Positions 15,141 through 23,717 of a DNA stretch of 25,983 nt are shown piece after piece. Under the pieces are notes generated by a model. It saw nothing but the letters and a program-made list of their open reading frames with translations. It was not told the DNA's origin and did no database searches. This stretch comes from CAYYAQ01 sp964469555 (lineage in GTDB: Bacteria > Planctomycetota > UBA1135 > UBA2386), in the NCBI GenBank assembly GCA_964469555.1, contig CAYYAQ010000070.1, forward strand, positions 1 to 25,983, given 5' to 3'. The stretch's first letter is position 1. Each line of letters begins with the position of its first letter. Position numbers and translations under genes: made by a program.

Positions 15141-16052
15141 GTGGTGCAATTGCTCGAAGAACTGAATCGGAGCGTGCTGCTGTGCGACGGTGCGATGGGC
15201 ACCGAACTCCAGGCCGCGGGTCTCGAACCCGGAGGCTGTGGTGAGGCATGGAACCTCACGCAACCCGATACCGTCTTCGGGATCCACCGCAGGTACGTTG
15301 CAGCCGGAGCGGACTGCCTGCTCACCAACAGCTTCGGTGCCAGCCGCCTGGCGCTCGAGCGCCACGGTCTCGGCGATCGTGTGCGCGAGATCAATGAGCA
15401 GGCGGTGGCAGTCGCACGCCGCGCGTTGAGCGAGAAGCCAGGCTTCGTGCTGGGGGACATCGGTCCCTTCGGTGGGCTCCTGGCGCCGCTCGGCGAGTTC
15501 GCGCCCGAGCAGGTCCGGGCTGCCTTTGTCGAGCAAGCCGAGGCTCTGGTGGACGCCGGCGTGGATGCGATCGCGATCGAAACACAGACCAGTCTCGAGG
15601 AACTCGGTCTCGCCATCGCGGCCGCTCGCACAGCAGGTGCAAAGGTCGTGATCGGCTCGCTCGCCTACGACCTGACGCGAGATGGCAGCGAACTTCGCAC
15701 GATGATGGGTGTCGACCCGACACAGGGGGCGGCCTGCCTGCGTGACGCCGGCGCCGATGTGTTGGCGATCAACTGCGGTGCCCGCGTCAACGCTCACGAG
15801 GCTGCCCGGGCGATCTCGACCTATCGTGAGATCGTCGACCTGCCGACGATGGCACAGATCAACGCTGGGCAAGCGGAGCTCGAGGGCTCGACGGTTGTCT
15901 ACCGTGAAACTCCCGCATCGATGGCCGGCCAGATCCCCGAACTCCTCGCGGCCGGCGTCGCCATTCTCGGCGGCTGCTGCGGCACGACCCCAGCACACAT
16001 CGGCGCCTTCCGGAACGTGATCGACACGATGCATCGGGAGGCGTCGAGATGA
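15141..16052 (+). CDS. Homocysteine S-methyltransferase (MetH N-terminal-module-like)
   Basis: This zinc enzyme transfers a methyl group to homocysteine to form methionine. The 303-residue TIM barrel opens with LLCDGAMGTELQAAGL (residues 13-28), a hallmark of MetH modules and betaine-homocysteine methyltransferases. It carries ADCLLTNSFGA (58-67), LGDIGPFGG and AIAIETQTS. The zinc ligands are the single cysteine in NCGA (C212) and the pair in GGCCGTTP (C279, C280). Without pterin or B12 domains of its own it must take methyl from another protein, most simply the methylated corrinoid carrier two genes upstream. GTG 15141 is preferred; GTG 15144 and 15126 are in frame, and no start has a strong ribosome-binding site. 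Its stop overlaps the next start by ATGA. Direct S-methylmethionine or betaine use cannot be excluded. Confidence 0.88.
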   Translation: MVQLLEELNRSVLLCDGAMGTELQAAGLEPGGCGEAWNLTQPDTVFGIHRRYVAAGADCLLTNSFGASRLALERHGLGDRVREINEQAVAVARRALSEKPGFVLGDIGPFGGLLAPLGEFAPEQVRAAFVEQAEALVDAGVDAIAIETQTSLEELGLAIAAARTAGAKVVIGSLAYDLTRDGSELRTMMGVDPTQGAACLRDAGADVLAINCGARVNAHEAARAISTYREIVDLPTMAQINAGQAELEGSTVVYRETPASMAGQIPELLAAGVAILGGCCGTTPAHIGAFRNVIDTMHREASR

Positions 16053-17065
16053 ACGGTCGCGAGAGGGTTCTCGCCCTGGCGAAGGGAGAACCGACAGATC
16101 GGCTGGCCGTGATGCCGGTGGTCATGATGTTCTGCGCCGAGCAGATCGGCGTCCCCTACGGGCGCTATGTCGAGGACCCCCGCGTACTGGCCCAAGCGCA
16201 GGTTCGCACGGCGGAGGCGTTCGACTTCGACATCGTCTCCAACATGTCGGACCCGGCCCGGGAGGCCGCTGACTGTGGTGCGCGGGTGCAGTTCTTCGAG
16301 GACCAGCCCGCCGCCATCGTCGAGAGCGACGCCCTGCTGGCCGAGAAAACCAGGCTGATGAGTCTTCGGATGCCTGACCCGCTGGGCGGCGGCAGGATGC
16401 ACTCCGCCGTCGAGTCCCTGCGACTGATGAAGGAGCAGGTCGGCAGCGACAAGGCGGTGATGGGGTGGGTGGAGGGACCGTATGCCGAAGGCGCCGACCT
16501 GCGCGGCCTCGGCGCGCTCCTGCTCGACCTTTACGATGACCCCGCGTTCGTCCACGACCTGTCCGAGTTCGTCGTCGAACTCGCCCTGCGCTACGCCCGC
16601 GCCCAGGTCGATGCGGGGGCGGACATCATCGGGATCGGCGACGCGGCGGCGTCGCTGATCGGGCCACAGTTCTACGACGAGTTCGTGTGGCCCTACGAGA
16701 AGCGGCTGGTCGAGGGGATCCAGACGACGGGTGCCATGGTGCGGCTGCATATCTGTGGCAGAACGAATCCACTCGTCGGGTCCATGGGCCGACTCGGCTG
16801 TGAGATCGTCGATCTGGACCACCTGACGGAGCTGACCACCGCGCGGGAGGCGATGGGCGAAGACCAGGTCCTGCTGGGCAACATCGACCCGGTCGAGGCG
16901 TTGCGAAACAGCACTCGAGAGGCGGTGACCGCAGCGATCGCCCGCTGTCATCAGCAGGCGGGCCCGCGGTACGTCGTCGGTGCCGGGTGCGAGATACCTC
17001 GCGACACCCCGCTGGACAACGTTCGGGCGATGGTCGATTACGCGCGGAGCACAACCTGCTCCTGA
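16049..17065 (+). CDS. Uroporphyrinogen-decarboxylase-like methyltransferase (MtaA/MtbA-type)
   Basis: This is a 338-residue TIM barrel of the UroD superfamily, in the branch that moves methyl groups between corrinoid proteins and thiols rather than the haem-pathway decarboxylase. The zinc-binding pattern of the MtaA/MtbA/CmuA branch is visible as LHICGRT (H234, C236) and GAGCEIP (C314). Other family landmarks are ADIIGIGDAAASLIGPQFYDEFVWPY (shortened: GDAAASLIGP near 198) and LLGNIDPVE. The N-terminal arginine-rich loop of true UroD is missing. It is the last gene of the operon, joined by an ATGA overlap. Its acceptor is unknown: coenzyme M is not expected in bacteria of this kind, so it may use homocysteine, another thiol or tetrahydrofolate, or act as the donor-side methyltransferase replacing the lost MttB. 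Nothing is seen in 17066-17182. Confidence 0.85.
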   Translation: MNGRERVLALAKGEPTDRLAVMPVVMMFCAEQIGVPYGRYVEDPRVLAQAQVRTAEAFDFDIVSNMSDPAREAADCGARVQFFEDQPAAIVESDALLAEKTRLMSLRMPDPLGGGRMHSAVESLRLMKEQVGSDKAVMGWVEGPYAEGADLRGLGALLLDLYDDPAFVHDLSEFVVELALRYARAQVDAGADIIGIGDAAASLIGPQFYDEFVWPYEKRLVEGIQTTGAMVRLHICGRTNPLVGSMGRLGCEIVDLDHLTELTTAREAMGEDQVLLGNIDPVEALRNSTREAVTAAIARCHQQAGPRYVVGAGCEIPRDTPLDNVRAMVDYARSTTCS

Positions 17066-17182
17066 ATCCACGCGCGACTCCTCTTCACCCTTCCCGCAGC
17101 TCTCCATTGCCTTCGTCTGGCGACACCATCCGAGCACCAGACCTTCCGGTGGAAGTGATCGAACCGAGCCAGTGCGCCTTGA

Positions 17183-18115
17183 CTACTTCTTCTGTTCCCT
17201 GAAGGTCTTCTTCAAGTAGCTGGCGTTCAAGGTGTGGGCGGCAAGGCGGTCTACGCGGCGCGGCAGTGACGATTCGATCACCAGCCAGTCGTCGTAGCCG
17301 ATCCCCTGCAGCGTCTTCTTGAGCTTGGGGAAGTCGACCTTGCCCTGGCCGAGCAGGAAGCCGTTTTCCTTGGCGTGAACCTGGCAGATACGTTTCCCGA
17401 GCGACTTGATCTCCGCGTGGATGTCGTAGCCCATCTTCGTCATGTTGGCCGTGTCGTAGTAGACCTGAACAGCCGGTGAGCCAACGGCTCTCAGGATCCT
17501 GAGGTGGTCCCTGGCATTCAGCCAGGTTTCCAGTCCCAGGATGACACCGGCCTCTTCCGCCGCCGGTGCGACCTTCTTGAGTCGCTCGACCGTCCTGGCC
17601 ATGAGGGCTGGCTTGCCTTTGATATCGCCGCGACCAAAGAACGCCAACAGGACGACGGATGGTGCCATCTTGGCCGCCAGCACTGGATCGTCCATGGCGG
17701 CGGCTTCCTTCTTCATCGTAGCCATCGTTTCGACGCATTCGATGACCCACTTCTCGGCGTTCGGATCGCTCGAATAGGGCACGCTGTTGAGGACCCCCAT
17801 GGCCAGTGAGGAGAACCCGACGCCGGTCTTCCTGACCACCTTCGCGTATGCCTTGCGCGCTTTGGGCTGGCGCAGATCGAGCTTGTCCCCGGGCTTGCCG
17901 AAGGTTACCTGCACCCCCTCAACGCCGATCTCTCGGGCGAACTCGAACGACTTCGTGCTCTGCCCCGCGCCGGTGTGCCAGTCGCAGATACCGAAGCGGA
18001 GCTTGGGCTGGCTTGATTCGGTGTCGATGGCCCAGCAGCCCAACGGGGCGAGTGCCGCCGCCGCCGCTCCGTAGCCCAGGACAGTGCGTCGGGTCGGAGG
18101 GTGGGAAGCACTCAT
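17183..18115 (-). CDS. Tat-exported sugar phosphate isomerase/epimerase-like TIM barrel
   Basis: This is a 310-residue protein of the xylose-isomerase-like TIM-barrel superfamily (AP_endonuc_2 fold). A twin-arginine signal is present (PPTRRTVLGYGAAAAALAPLGC), so the protein is exported folded; the Cys after PLG could be lipidated, although the lipobox is imperfect. The barrel shows ICDWH at strand 1, GVEGVQVTFG, GLETWL (metal Glu), VYYDTANM (metal Asp), VHAKENG (metal His) and VIESS (second Glu), the usual divalent-metal site. Its start overlaps the stop of the upstream PVC haem protein by ATGA, so they are one transcript and probably work together on an exported carbohydrate. The exact substrate is not visible. 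Confidence 0.85.
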   Translation of the reverse strand: MSASHPPTRRTVLGYGAAAAALAPLGCWAIDTESSQPKLRFGICDWHTGAGQSTKSFEFAREIGVEGVQVTFGKPGDKLDLRQPKARKAYAKVVRKTGVGFSSLAMGVLNSVPYSSDPNAEKWVIECVETMATMKKEAAAMDDPVLAAKMAPSVVLLAFFGRGDIKGKPALMARTVERLKKVAPAAEEAGVILGLETWLNARDHLRILRAVGSPAVQVYYDTANMTKMGYDIHAEIKSLGKRICQVHAKENGFLLGQGKVDFPKLKKTLQGIGYDDWLVIESSLPRRVDRLAAHTLNASYLKKTFREQKK

Positions 18116-21100
18116 GGGTTCTTTCGCTTCGTGTTCTTCAAGGTAGTCAAGTACTGGGTCAGGTCCGCGATCTGTTGAGCGGTCAGTCCCAGGTTCGCCA
18201 CCGACGGCATGACGGATGTCTCGAGCTTCCGTCGCGTGGCGATGTGCCGACTCTCGATCACGTGCTGCTTGCCGGCGGTGTCCCTGATCAGGACCATCTC
18301 GCCGTCACCCAGGAGGAAGCCGCTGACGATCTTGCCATCCTTCTTCCGAACCACCGTCGTTTCAAAACCAAAGGCGATGGCGGCCGAAGGATTGAGCATC
18401 GCGTCGATCAGCACCTTGCGACCGTAGCGCGCGCCGATGCCAAACAGGTCGGGGCCGATCTGTCCGCCTTTTCCCTCGGCGCGGTGACAGGCAACGCAAG
18501 CGCCCCGGCCGGAGAACAAGGTCTTGCCACGGCTCGCGTCACCGACGAGTTTGACCAGCGTGTCGACGGGCGGCAGGGCAACAGCGCCGGGGCGCTTGAA
18601 GTAGGCACTCGCGGTGGTACGCACCGTCAGGTCCGGGTTTGCAAGAATGGGTTCGGCCAACTCCTTCCGCAACATGTCGGGCAGTCTCTCCTGCTGAGCC
18701 AACGCCACCAGCAGGCGGCCGCCGACGACGGTGTAGGCCATCGCTCGACCGGCGCTCAGCCGCTCGTCGTCTGAAGCCCTGGCGTCCAGCAGGATTTCTT
18801 GATGGACGAGAGCGCGTTCGGTGGGCGTCGGGCCGTCGTGGTAGATCTGGAACACGACACTGGCCGTATCGCCGCCACCGGGATGATCGGTCCCGCCGAG
18901 TGTCTTGGAGCCGTTGTCCAGGCCTGCCCTGGCGGTGAGCCGTCTGAATCCCTTGCCGGCGATGTCGTAGACGACAACCGAAGGTGAGTGCGTGCCGATG
19001 CCCTTGCCGATCGCTTCGCCGGCGACGCGCAGCGGCGTTCCCATGCAGCTCTTGTTGACCTGGACACTGCCCCAGCCAGACCTGGCTCGCGTCCATGGCA
19101 ATCGCACCAATGACGTCTCGCCTTTGGGACCGATCAGCGTCGGAGAAATCCAGTCGGCCCACTCACAACTGCGGCCGTTGCCCGCATCCGTGACGACCAG
19201 GTGAAGGGTCTTGGCCCCGGTGATGTCCACGTCGATATCGACCACACGGCCCTTCTTGACCAGGCCGCTGTCGTATCGCGCCGGGCCCGGGAGTGCGGCG
19301 CCACCCGATCCAATCGAGCCGACGGAGGTAGGGGTGTTGTCGCCGACGAAGGGACGCCAATCGTTGTGGCGGCGAAACTCCAGCCACCACGCAGCATACG
19401 GGCGCAGGTCTTCCGGGCCGGTGCGAGCGATCTGCGTCATGGCCGCGGCGGCGGCGGCGTCTTGGGTAAAAGCCAGCGTGTCGATGGCCTGGCGGCGCAG
19501 GGGCATCGCCAACGCCGCGGCCATCGCCCGCGTCTTGACTGGGCCGATCGAACATGGTGCATGCAATCGCCAGATCAGATCGGCGAACAGCGGGTTCCAC
19601 TTCGGCGGCGGTGTGTTCGAAACGCGCTCCAGCAACGCCGCCGCGATCACGTCCTCCTTGTGTTCGCAACCGGTCCCGAATGCTTCGAGATACCAGCGGT
19701 CGGGTGTCTTGTAGCCTTCGGACAGGATCAGCAGATACGGCCAGGCAGCGGCCAGGGGCATGTCGCGCAGAATCAGGCTCACCTCACGCCGCACCGCTGC
19801 AGAGGGATCGTCCACCAGAGCATCGACCACTGCCTCGGTCTTTGCCCCGGCGCGCAGCAGTGCTCGGGCAGCCACGATTCGCACCCGCGGATCGGGACTC
19901 GCAAACAACGTTCGAACTGCCTTCTTGCCGGCCTCGCCCAGTTGAGCCATCAACCACACGGCGCGGGCCGCGACGTAGGGGTTTGGATCGTCCAGCAGCT
20001 TGGCGACGGCGGGCAGTGCCGATTGTTTTTGCGCCTCGAGTTTCTCGAACCCGACAAAGCGAACGTTGGGTGCGGGGCTGCGCAGCGCCTGGATCTGGCC
20101 GGCGGTGGTCGACAGGTCGATCGCGGGCACGGGCAGCTTCTTGCCTGCCCAGCCCCTTGGGGCGATGCGGTAGATCGTTCCGCTGGCGACGCGATCATCC
20201 ATGGCATGTCCACCGACGACCGGATCGAACCAGTCAGCCACATAGATGGCGCCGTCCGGGCCGGTCGCCACATCCGAGGGTCGAAACCACTTGCGGGCGT
20301 CCTCGAGTCGCTTGGCCCACTTGTAATCGCGGTCATCCGCTGTGCCCGAATCGATCAGCGAGAACCGCTTGATCTCGATTCCGGCGCCCCGACCGGTTTG
20401 GTGGTATCCGAACACGACGTTACGGCCTGCTTCGCAGCTCATCACCATGCCGCGGTACTTGTTGCCGAACAGGTCGCCTTCGTACACCGCCATGCCCGTT
20501 GGCGAGCCGGCCCCGTAGACGTCGCCATCGGGGATCACGCCAGGGTCATCCTGGTGCCAGTGGGCGGTGGGTGTCGACTGCCCGGGGCGTCTGTCGGCTC
20601 CCCAGGTGCGCTTGCCGTCGGCCGAGGCGTAGCCGGCATTGGCGTGCCGCATCAACCAAGTCGTTCGGCAGGTGAGCACCTGGTCGTCATTGTCGTTCTG
20701 GAACACGTCGCCGAACGAATCGCGACAGGTCTCGAAGTTGTTGCGGAAGTTGTGGGCAAAGACCTCCAGACCGTGCCCGTCCGGGCGAATCGTCATGGCC
20801 AGACCGCCGACATACACACGCCCGTCATCGGACTTCAGGCCCGGTGTGTTCTTGCGGAGGCCGCGGCCGCCTCCTCTGTAAAGGCCGCTGGCGCGGAGCG
20901 TCCAACCCGAGCGGTCTTCGACGATGTGCGGCCCGGCGTTGCCGGCGTTGAACAACCAGCGACCGTCCGGGCCAGCGACCAAGGCGTGCAAGCTGTGATC
21001 ATGGTCCTCGCCACCAAACCCGGTCAGGAATACCGACTTCCGGTCGACCTTGGGATCGAAGACCCGATCGCCATCGACGTCGGTGTACATCAGCAGGTTG

Positions 21101-21531
21101 GGCGAACAGGAAACCAGCACCCGATTGCCGATGACGGCGATACCCAGCGGCGCGATCAGATCCTCGTCTTGAACGAACACGTGGGTCTTGTCCGCCTCGC
21201 CAGCGCCAGTGGTGTCCGAGAGGACAACGATGCGGTCGCCCTTCTCGTGCCAGCGGCTGGACTTGCGGTGCTGTTTGAAGGCCCGGTAGTTGACGGCCTC
21301 GGCTACCCACACCCGACCCTCCGCGTCGATGTCGATATTGGACGGATTGAAGAACATCGGGCTACGGGCCCACACGCTCACCTCCATGCCCTCGGGCACG
21401 ACAAACGCGTCCGCCGGGATCGACTTCACTTGTGCTTGTGCATCGGTCGCCACGAAAGGAAGCACGGTCAGTAGGCCAGCGCCGAATCCGGCCCAGGATC
21501 GAGGTGATCCATGATGCAGCGAATGGGTCAT
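18112..21531 (-). CDS. PVC-type secreted dehydrogenase-like protein with HEAT repeats, NPCM domain and haem c
   Basis: I chose ATG 21531, which has GGGAG five bases upstream; the frame continues to a TTG at 21549. The 1139-residue product is exported (signal peptide ending VATDAQA). Residues ~30-480 form a beta-propeller of the PVC membrane-bound dehydrogenase family (NIDIDAEGRVWVAEAVNYR, SLHALVAGPDGRWLFNAG, GPDGAIYVADWFDPV, AMDDRVASGTIYRI). HEAT-like repeats span ~500-650 (NPYVAARAVWLMAQLGEAG, DPRVRIVAARALLRAG). An NPCM-like carbohydrate-binding domain lies around 740-880 (GKGIGTHSPSVVVYDI, ARAGLDNG). The C-terminal haem-binding domain has C1012-V-A-C-H1016 with a distal methionine likely in SVMPS. 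It probably oxidises a carbohydrate in the periplasm and passes electrons out. It is followed by a coupled TIM-barrel gene. Confidence 0.9.
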   Translation of the reverse strand: MTHSLHHGSPRSWAGFGAGLLTVLPFVATDAQAQVKSIPADAFVVPEGMEVSVWARSPMFFNPSNIDIDAEGRVWVAEAVNYRAFKQHRKSSRWHEKGDRIVVLSDTTGAGEADKTHVFVQDEDLIAPLGIAVIGNRVLVSCSPNLLMYTDVDGDRVFDPKVDRKSVFLTGFGGEDHDHSLHALVAGPDGRWLFNAGNAGPHIVEDRSGWTLRASGLYRGGGRGLRKNTPGLKSDDGRVYVGGLAMTIRPDGHGLEVFAHNFRNNFETCRDSFGDVFQNDNDDQVLTCRTTWLMRHANAGYASADGKRTWGADRRPGQSTPTAHWHQDDPGVIPDGDVYGAGSPTGMAVYEGDLFGNKYRGMVMSCEAGRNVVFGYHQTGRGAGIEIKRFSLIDSGTADDRDYKWAKRLEDARKWFRPSDVATGPDGAIYVADWFDPVVGGHAMDDRVASGTIYRIAPRGWAGKKLPVPAIDLSTTAGQIQALRSPAPNVRFVGFEKLEAQKQSALPAVAKLLDDPNPYVAARAVWLMAQLGEAGKKAVRTLFASPDPRVRIVAARALLRAGAKTEAVVDALVDDPSAAVRREVSLILRDMPLAAAWPYLLILSEGYKTPDRWYLEAFGTGCEHKEDVIAAALLERVSNTPPPKWNPLFADLIWRLHAPCSIGPVKTRAMAAALAMPLRRQAIDTLAFTQDAAAAAAMTQIARTGPEDLRPYAAWWLEFRRHNDWRPFVGDNTPTSVGSIGSGGAALPGPARYDSGLVKKGRVVDIDVDITGAKTLHLVVTDAGNGRSCEWADWISPTLIGPKGETSLVRLPWTRARSGWGSVQVNKSCMGTPLRVAGEAIGKGIGTHSPSVVVYDIAGKGFRRLTARAGLDNGSKTLGGTDHPGGGDTASVVFQIYHDGPTPTERALVHQEILLDARASDDERLSAGRAMAYTVVGGRLLVALAQQERLPDMLRKELAEPILANPDLTVRTTASAYFKRPGAVALPPVDTLVKLVGDASRGKTLFSGRGACVACHRAEGKGGQIGPDLFGIGARYGRKVLIDAMLNPSAAIAFGFETTVVRKKDGKIVSGFLLGDGEMVLIRDTAGKQHVIESRHIATRRKLETSVMPSVANLGLTAQQIADLTQYLTTLKNTKRKNP

Positions 21532-21703
21532 GGTGCTCCCACTGACCAAACGATCAGGTTCAAGTCGGCACGCCGGTCACCAGGTCGAGGACAACGCGAA
21601 CACGGAAGGTCACAACGATCGAACACTGGATGGAAATGATGCGGCGAGCTGACGCAAATGCCACATATTCCGTACCACCAGACCGATTCTCCGGACGTCA
21701 ACG

Positions 21704-21976
21704 TTGGCGGCAGTCGGGTCCTGGCACAATCGGACCGAGGACGGCGTCGTGGTGATCCCGCCCTTGCCCAAGGTCTATGCGTTCCTGATCGTGCGCACCG
21801 AGAACATGCTGCCGATCGGTTCCGGGATCATTTCGCTGTTTCCCCGCGCCCGACGCAAGCAGCTCGACGATCCCGACGCACGCGATCCAAACGACAATGC
21901 ACCGAGGCGGATGGATGGGCTCGACGCCGCTGCCATCGTTACTTCTTCGACTCTTCGAACGGCACACGGACGATGA
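21704..21976 (+). CDS. Weakly supported ORF, possible C-terminal fragment
   Basis: A TTG-started frame of 90 codons has GC-rich third positions and protein-like sequence (WHNRTEDGVVVIPPLPKVYA, then FLIVRTENMLPIGSGIISLF and a charged tail). No ribosome-binding site, signal or known domain was found, and the last 38 bases overlap the convergent secreted-protein gene. It could be a remnant of a lost gene. The remainder of 21532-21703 holds nothing I can support beyond the expected promoter of the PVC protein. Confidence 0.22.
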   Translation: MAAVGSWHNRTEDGVVVIPPLPKVYAFLIVRTENMLPIGSGIISLFPRARRKQLDDPDARDPNDNAPRRMDGLDAAAIVTSSTLRTAHGR

Positions 21977-23252
21977 CCGTGTCACCCTTGCCTCCCGCAT
22001 CCGTGATGCTCTGGATCGTCCAGAGATCGAGCAGATTGTCGCCGTCGATTACGCTACCGCTGTAGTCACCCCACGACGTGCCTTTCGTGGCGGCCTTGCC
22101 TTCGCCGAGCCTGATCATCTTGCGCATCGTACCCTTCGGGTCGCCGACGCGGCGGAACACCAGGCGCGGGCTGATGAACATGTTCTCGTTGGTCTCTTGG
22201 AAACCGACGAGCACGTCCTGGTTCTTGTTCACCGCGATCGTCGTCTGAATGTAGTTGGACTTCGGGTCGCTGAGCAATCCGGTCTGGACGATTGTGCCGT
22301 CGGACTTGATCTGGTGCCATTGCACCGCGGCCTTGCCCTGGTGATGGATCGTGTGCGAGAACCAGATGTGACCGCTCTGCAAGACGAGGTTCTTCGGGTT
22401 GCGATCGCCCGAAGCGGTCCGTTGCTTCGTGCCCTTTTGCGGGGATTGGGGTGGCCAGCGATTGTACTTCAACTCGTGCCGCGTCGAACCGACCTTGACC
22501 GCCTTGGGCGCACCGTCGTCACCTGTGGTCACCTTCATCAGGGTGATCGCCCGGCGGTTGACGGTGACGAAGTACAGGTCGTCGATCGCGTCCTGGGTGA
22601 CGATCGGATGGCCGAGCGTACCTTCGAAGTGGTAGACCGTCGCGGGCTTGCCGGCTTTCGCCTCGCTCATCTTCATGACGAACGTGCGTTCTTTACCTCC
22701 GGGGAAGGAGTAGCCGATCCACTTCCGACTGAAGCCGATGCCACCGCCGTCGCGCCCGCCGGGCGCCGGAACCGGGTACGTGTTCCAGGCCTTCGTCGGA
22801 TCGCTCGTCTCCGAGATCGAGATGTTGACGGGCTTCAGCTTGGCTTTGTCCCACGGGTTCCACAGGTCGAATCCGAACACGCGGTTGTGCGGGTCGAAGA
22901 ACATCTTCGGATCGATGCCGCCGTTGAAGCCGGACTGCCGGATGCCTTTGACGTAGCCACCCTTCTTGTCGTAGATGACGAGACCGAGGTTGGTGCCGTG
23001 CAGCACGAAGCCGCCGCCGACTGCGATCTGCGGGTCGACCTGACGGTTGCCGTCCATCGCGCCGTCGAACGCCAGATAGCCGTGAACCTTGCGAGGGTTG
23101 CCGCCCTGCTTGCGTTCCTTGGTCTTGCCACCTCGATCGAACGAGTCGAGATGCAGCGGCTTGATGACCTCGGTCCGTGAAGGAGCGCGGGAATCGGACT
23201 GGGCCGCGAGTGAAAGCGTCAGGGCGAGTACGGCGAAGATGCGGGTGACCAT
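21939..23252 (-). CDS. Secreted beta-propeller-like protein of unknown function
   Basis: This 437-residue protein has a signal peptide (MVTRIFAVLALTLSLAAQS). The mature part carries short repeated motifs typical of exported sialidase-like or six-bladed propeller proteins: DPQIAVGGGFVLHGTNLGLVIYD, RVFGFDLWNPW, VTQDAIDDLYFVTVN, TTIAVNKNQDVLVGFQE, and WGDYSGSVIDGDNLLDLWTI (each shown up to 20-odd residues only as landmarks). The G-D-Y-S-G and D-P-x-I/V-A-V-G signatures are shared by many extracellular proteins annotated only as hypothetical. I see no catalytic constellation. It is monocistronic, with a convergent weak ORF at its 3' end and a PQQ-propeller remnant running away from its 5' end. 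Confidence 0.7.
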   Translation of the reverse strand: MVTRIFAVLALTLSLAAQSDSRAPSRTEVIKPLHLDSFDRGGKTKERKQGGNPRKVHGYLAFDGAMDGNRQVDPQIAVGGGFVLHGTNLGLVIYDKKGGYVKGIRQSGFNGGIDPKMFFDPHNRVFGFDLWNPWDKAKLKPVNISISETSDPTKAWNTYPVPAPGGRDGGGIGFSRKWIGYSFPGGKERTFVMKMSEAKAGKPATVYHFEGTLGHPIVTQDAIDDLYFVTVNRRAITLMKVTTGDDGAPKAVKVGSTRHELKYNRWPPQSPQKGTKQRTASGDRNPKNLVLQSGHIWFSHTIHHQGKAAVQWHQIKSDGTIVQTGLLSDPKSNYIQTTIAVNKNQDVLVGFQETNENMFISPRLVFRRVGDPKGTMRKMIRLGEGKAATKGTSWGDYSGSVIDGDNLLDLWTIQSITDAGGKGDTVIVRVPFEESKK

Positions 23253-23295
23253 GTCCAGAACTGTAGACCGGCGATGTGCGAAGTCGAAGATCTCG

Positions 23296-23701
23296 GCATT
23301 CCCGCCCGTATTTGGTCCAGGGCGACCGTATCGCGTCGCATGGACGAGCGAGAGCGTCGCGATCTCGTCGCCGGTTCTCTACAAGGACCATCTGCTCGTG
23401 GTCCGTTCCAACGGCTTCGGCCTGAGCATCGACCCGGAGACCGGCAAGGTCCTGCACGAGCCTCGACTACCGGGCAAGACGGGGTGGGGTCTACGCATCC
23501 CCGGTCGTCGCCGACGGCCACTTCTACGTGGTCACGCGCAAGCACGGAGTCTTCGTCTACTCAGCCAACGGCAAATTCGAATTGCTCGCAAGAAACAAGC
23601 TCGGCGACAAGAGCCAGTTCAACGCCTCACCGGCGCTGCTCGGCGAGCAGCTGTTCTTGCGATCCGACAAGTTCCTCTACTGCATCGCGTCCGGAGACTG
23701 A
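23296..23701 (+). pseudogene. Frameshifted C-terminal remnant of a PQQ-like beta-propeller protein
   Basis: Two adjacent frames together encode a coherent propeller end. Frame A (from ~23296) reads WTSESVAISSPVLYKDHLLV, then GLSIDPETGKVLHEPRLPGK. Near 23480-23490, inside a G-rich run (GGGGTGGGG), the sense jumps by +1 to GVYASPVVADGHFYVVTRKH, then FELLARNKLGD, NASPALLGEQLFLRSDKFLY and a stop at 23701. SSPV/ASPV-x-x-D-G-x-x-Y-V-V and D-P-x-T-G-K are the classic PQQ-like blade motifs. No start or upstream blades exist, so the gene is both 5'-truncated and frameshifted. The G-run makes a sequencing error possible for the shift, but not for the truncation. Confidence 0.65.
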
Positions 23702-23717
23702 CGCGAACGCTGCGCCC

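Noticed and set aside
14997..17137. Long minus-strand frames opposite the homocysteine and UroD-like methyltransferases
   Set aside because: The plus-strand proteins have catalytic motifs and coupled starts; the minus frames show only shadow composition.
19201..21474. 757-codon plus-strand frame opposite the PVC haem protein
   Set aside because: No recognisable domain; the minus strand has a signal peptide, propeller, HEAT repeats, NPCM-like domain and CVACH in a single frame.
21897..23180. 427-codon plus-strand frame opposite the secreted propeller-like protein
   Set aside because: Shadow composition with no start signal, while the minus frame has a signal peptide and conserved repeat motifs.
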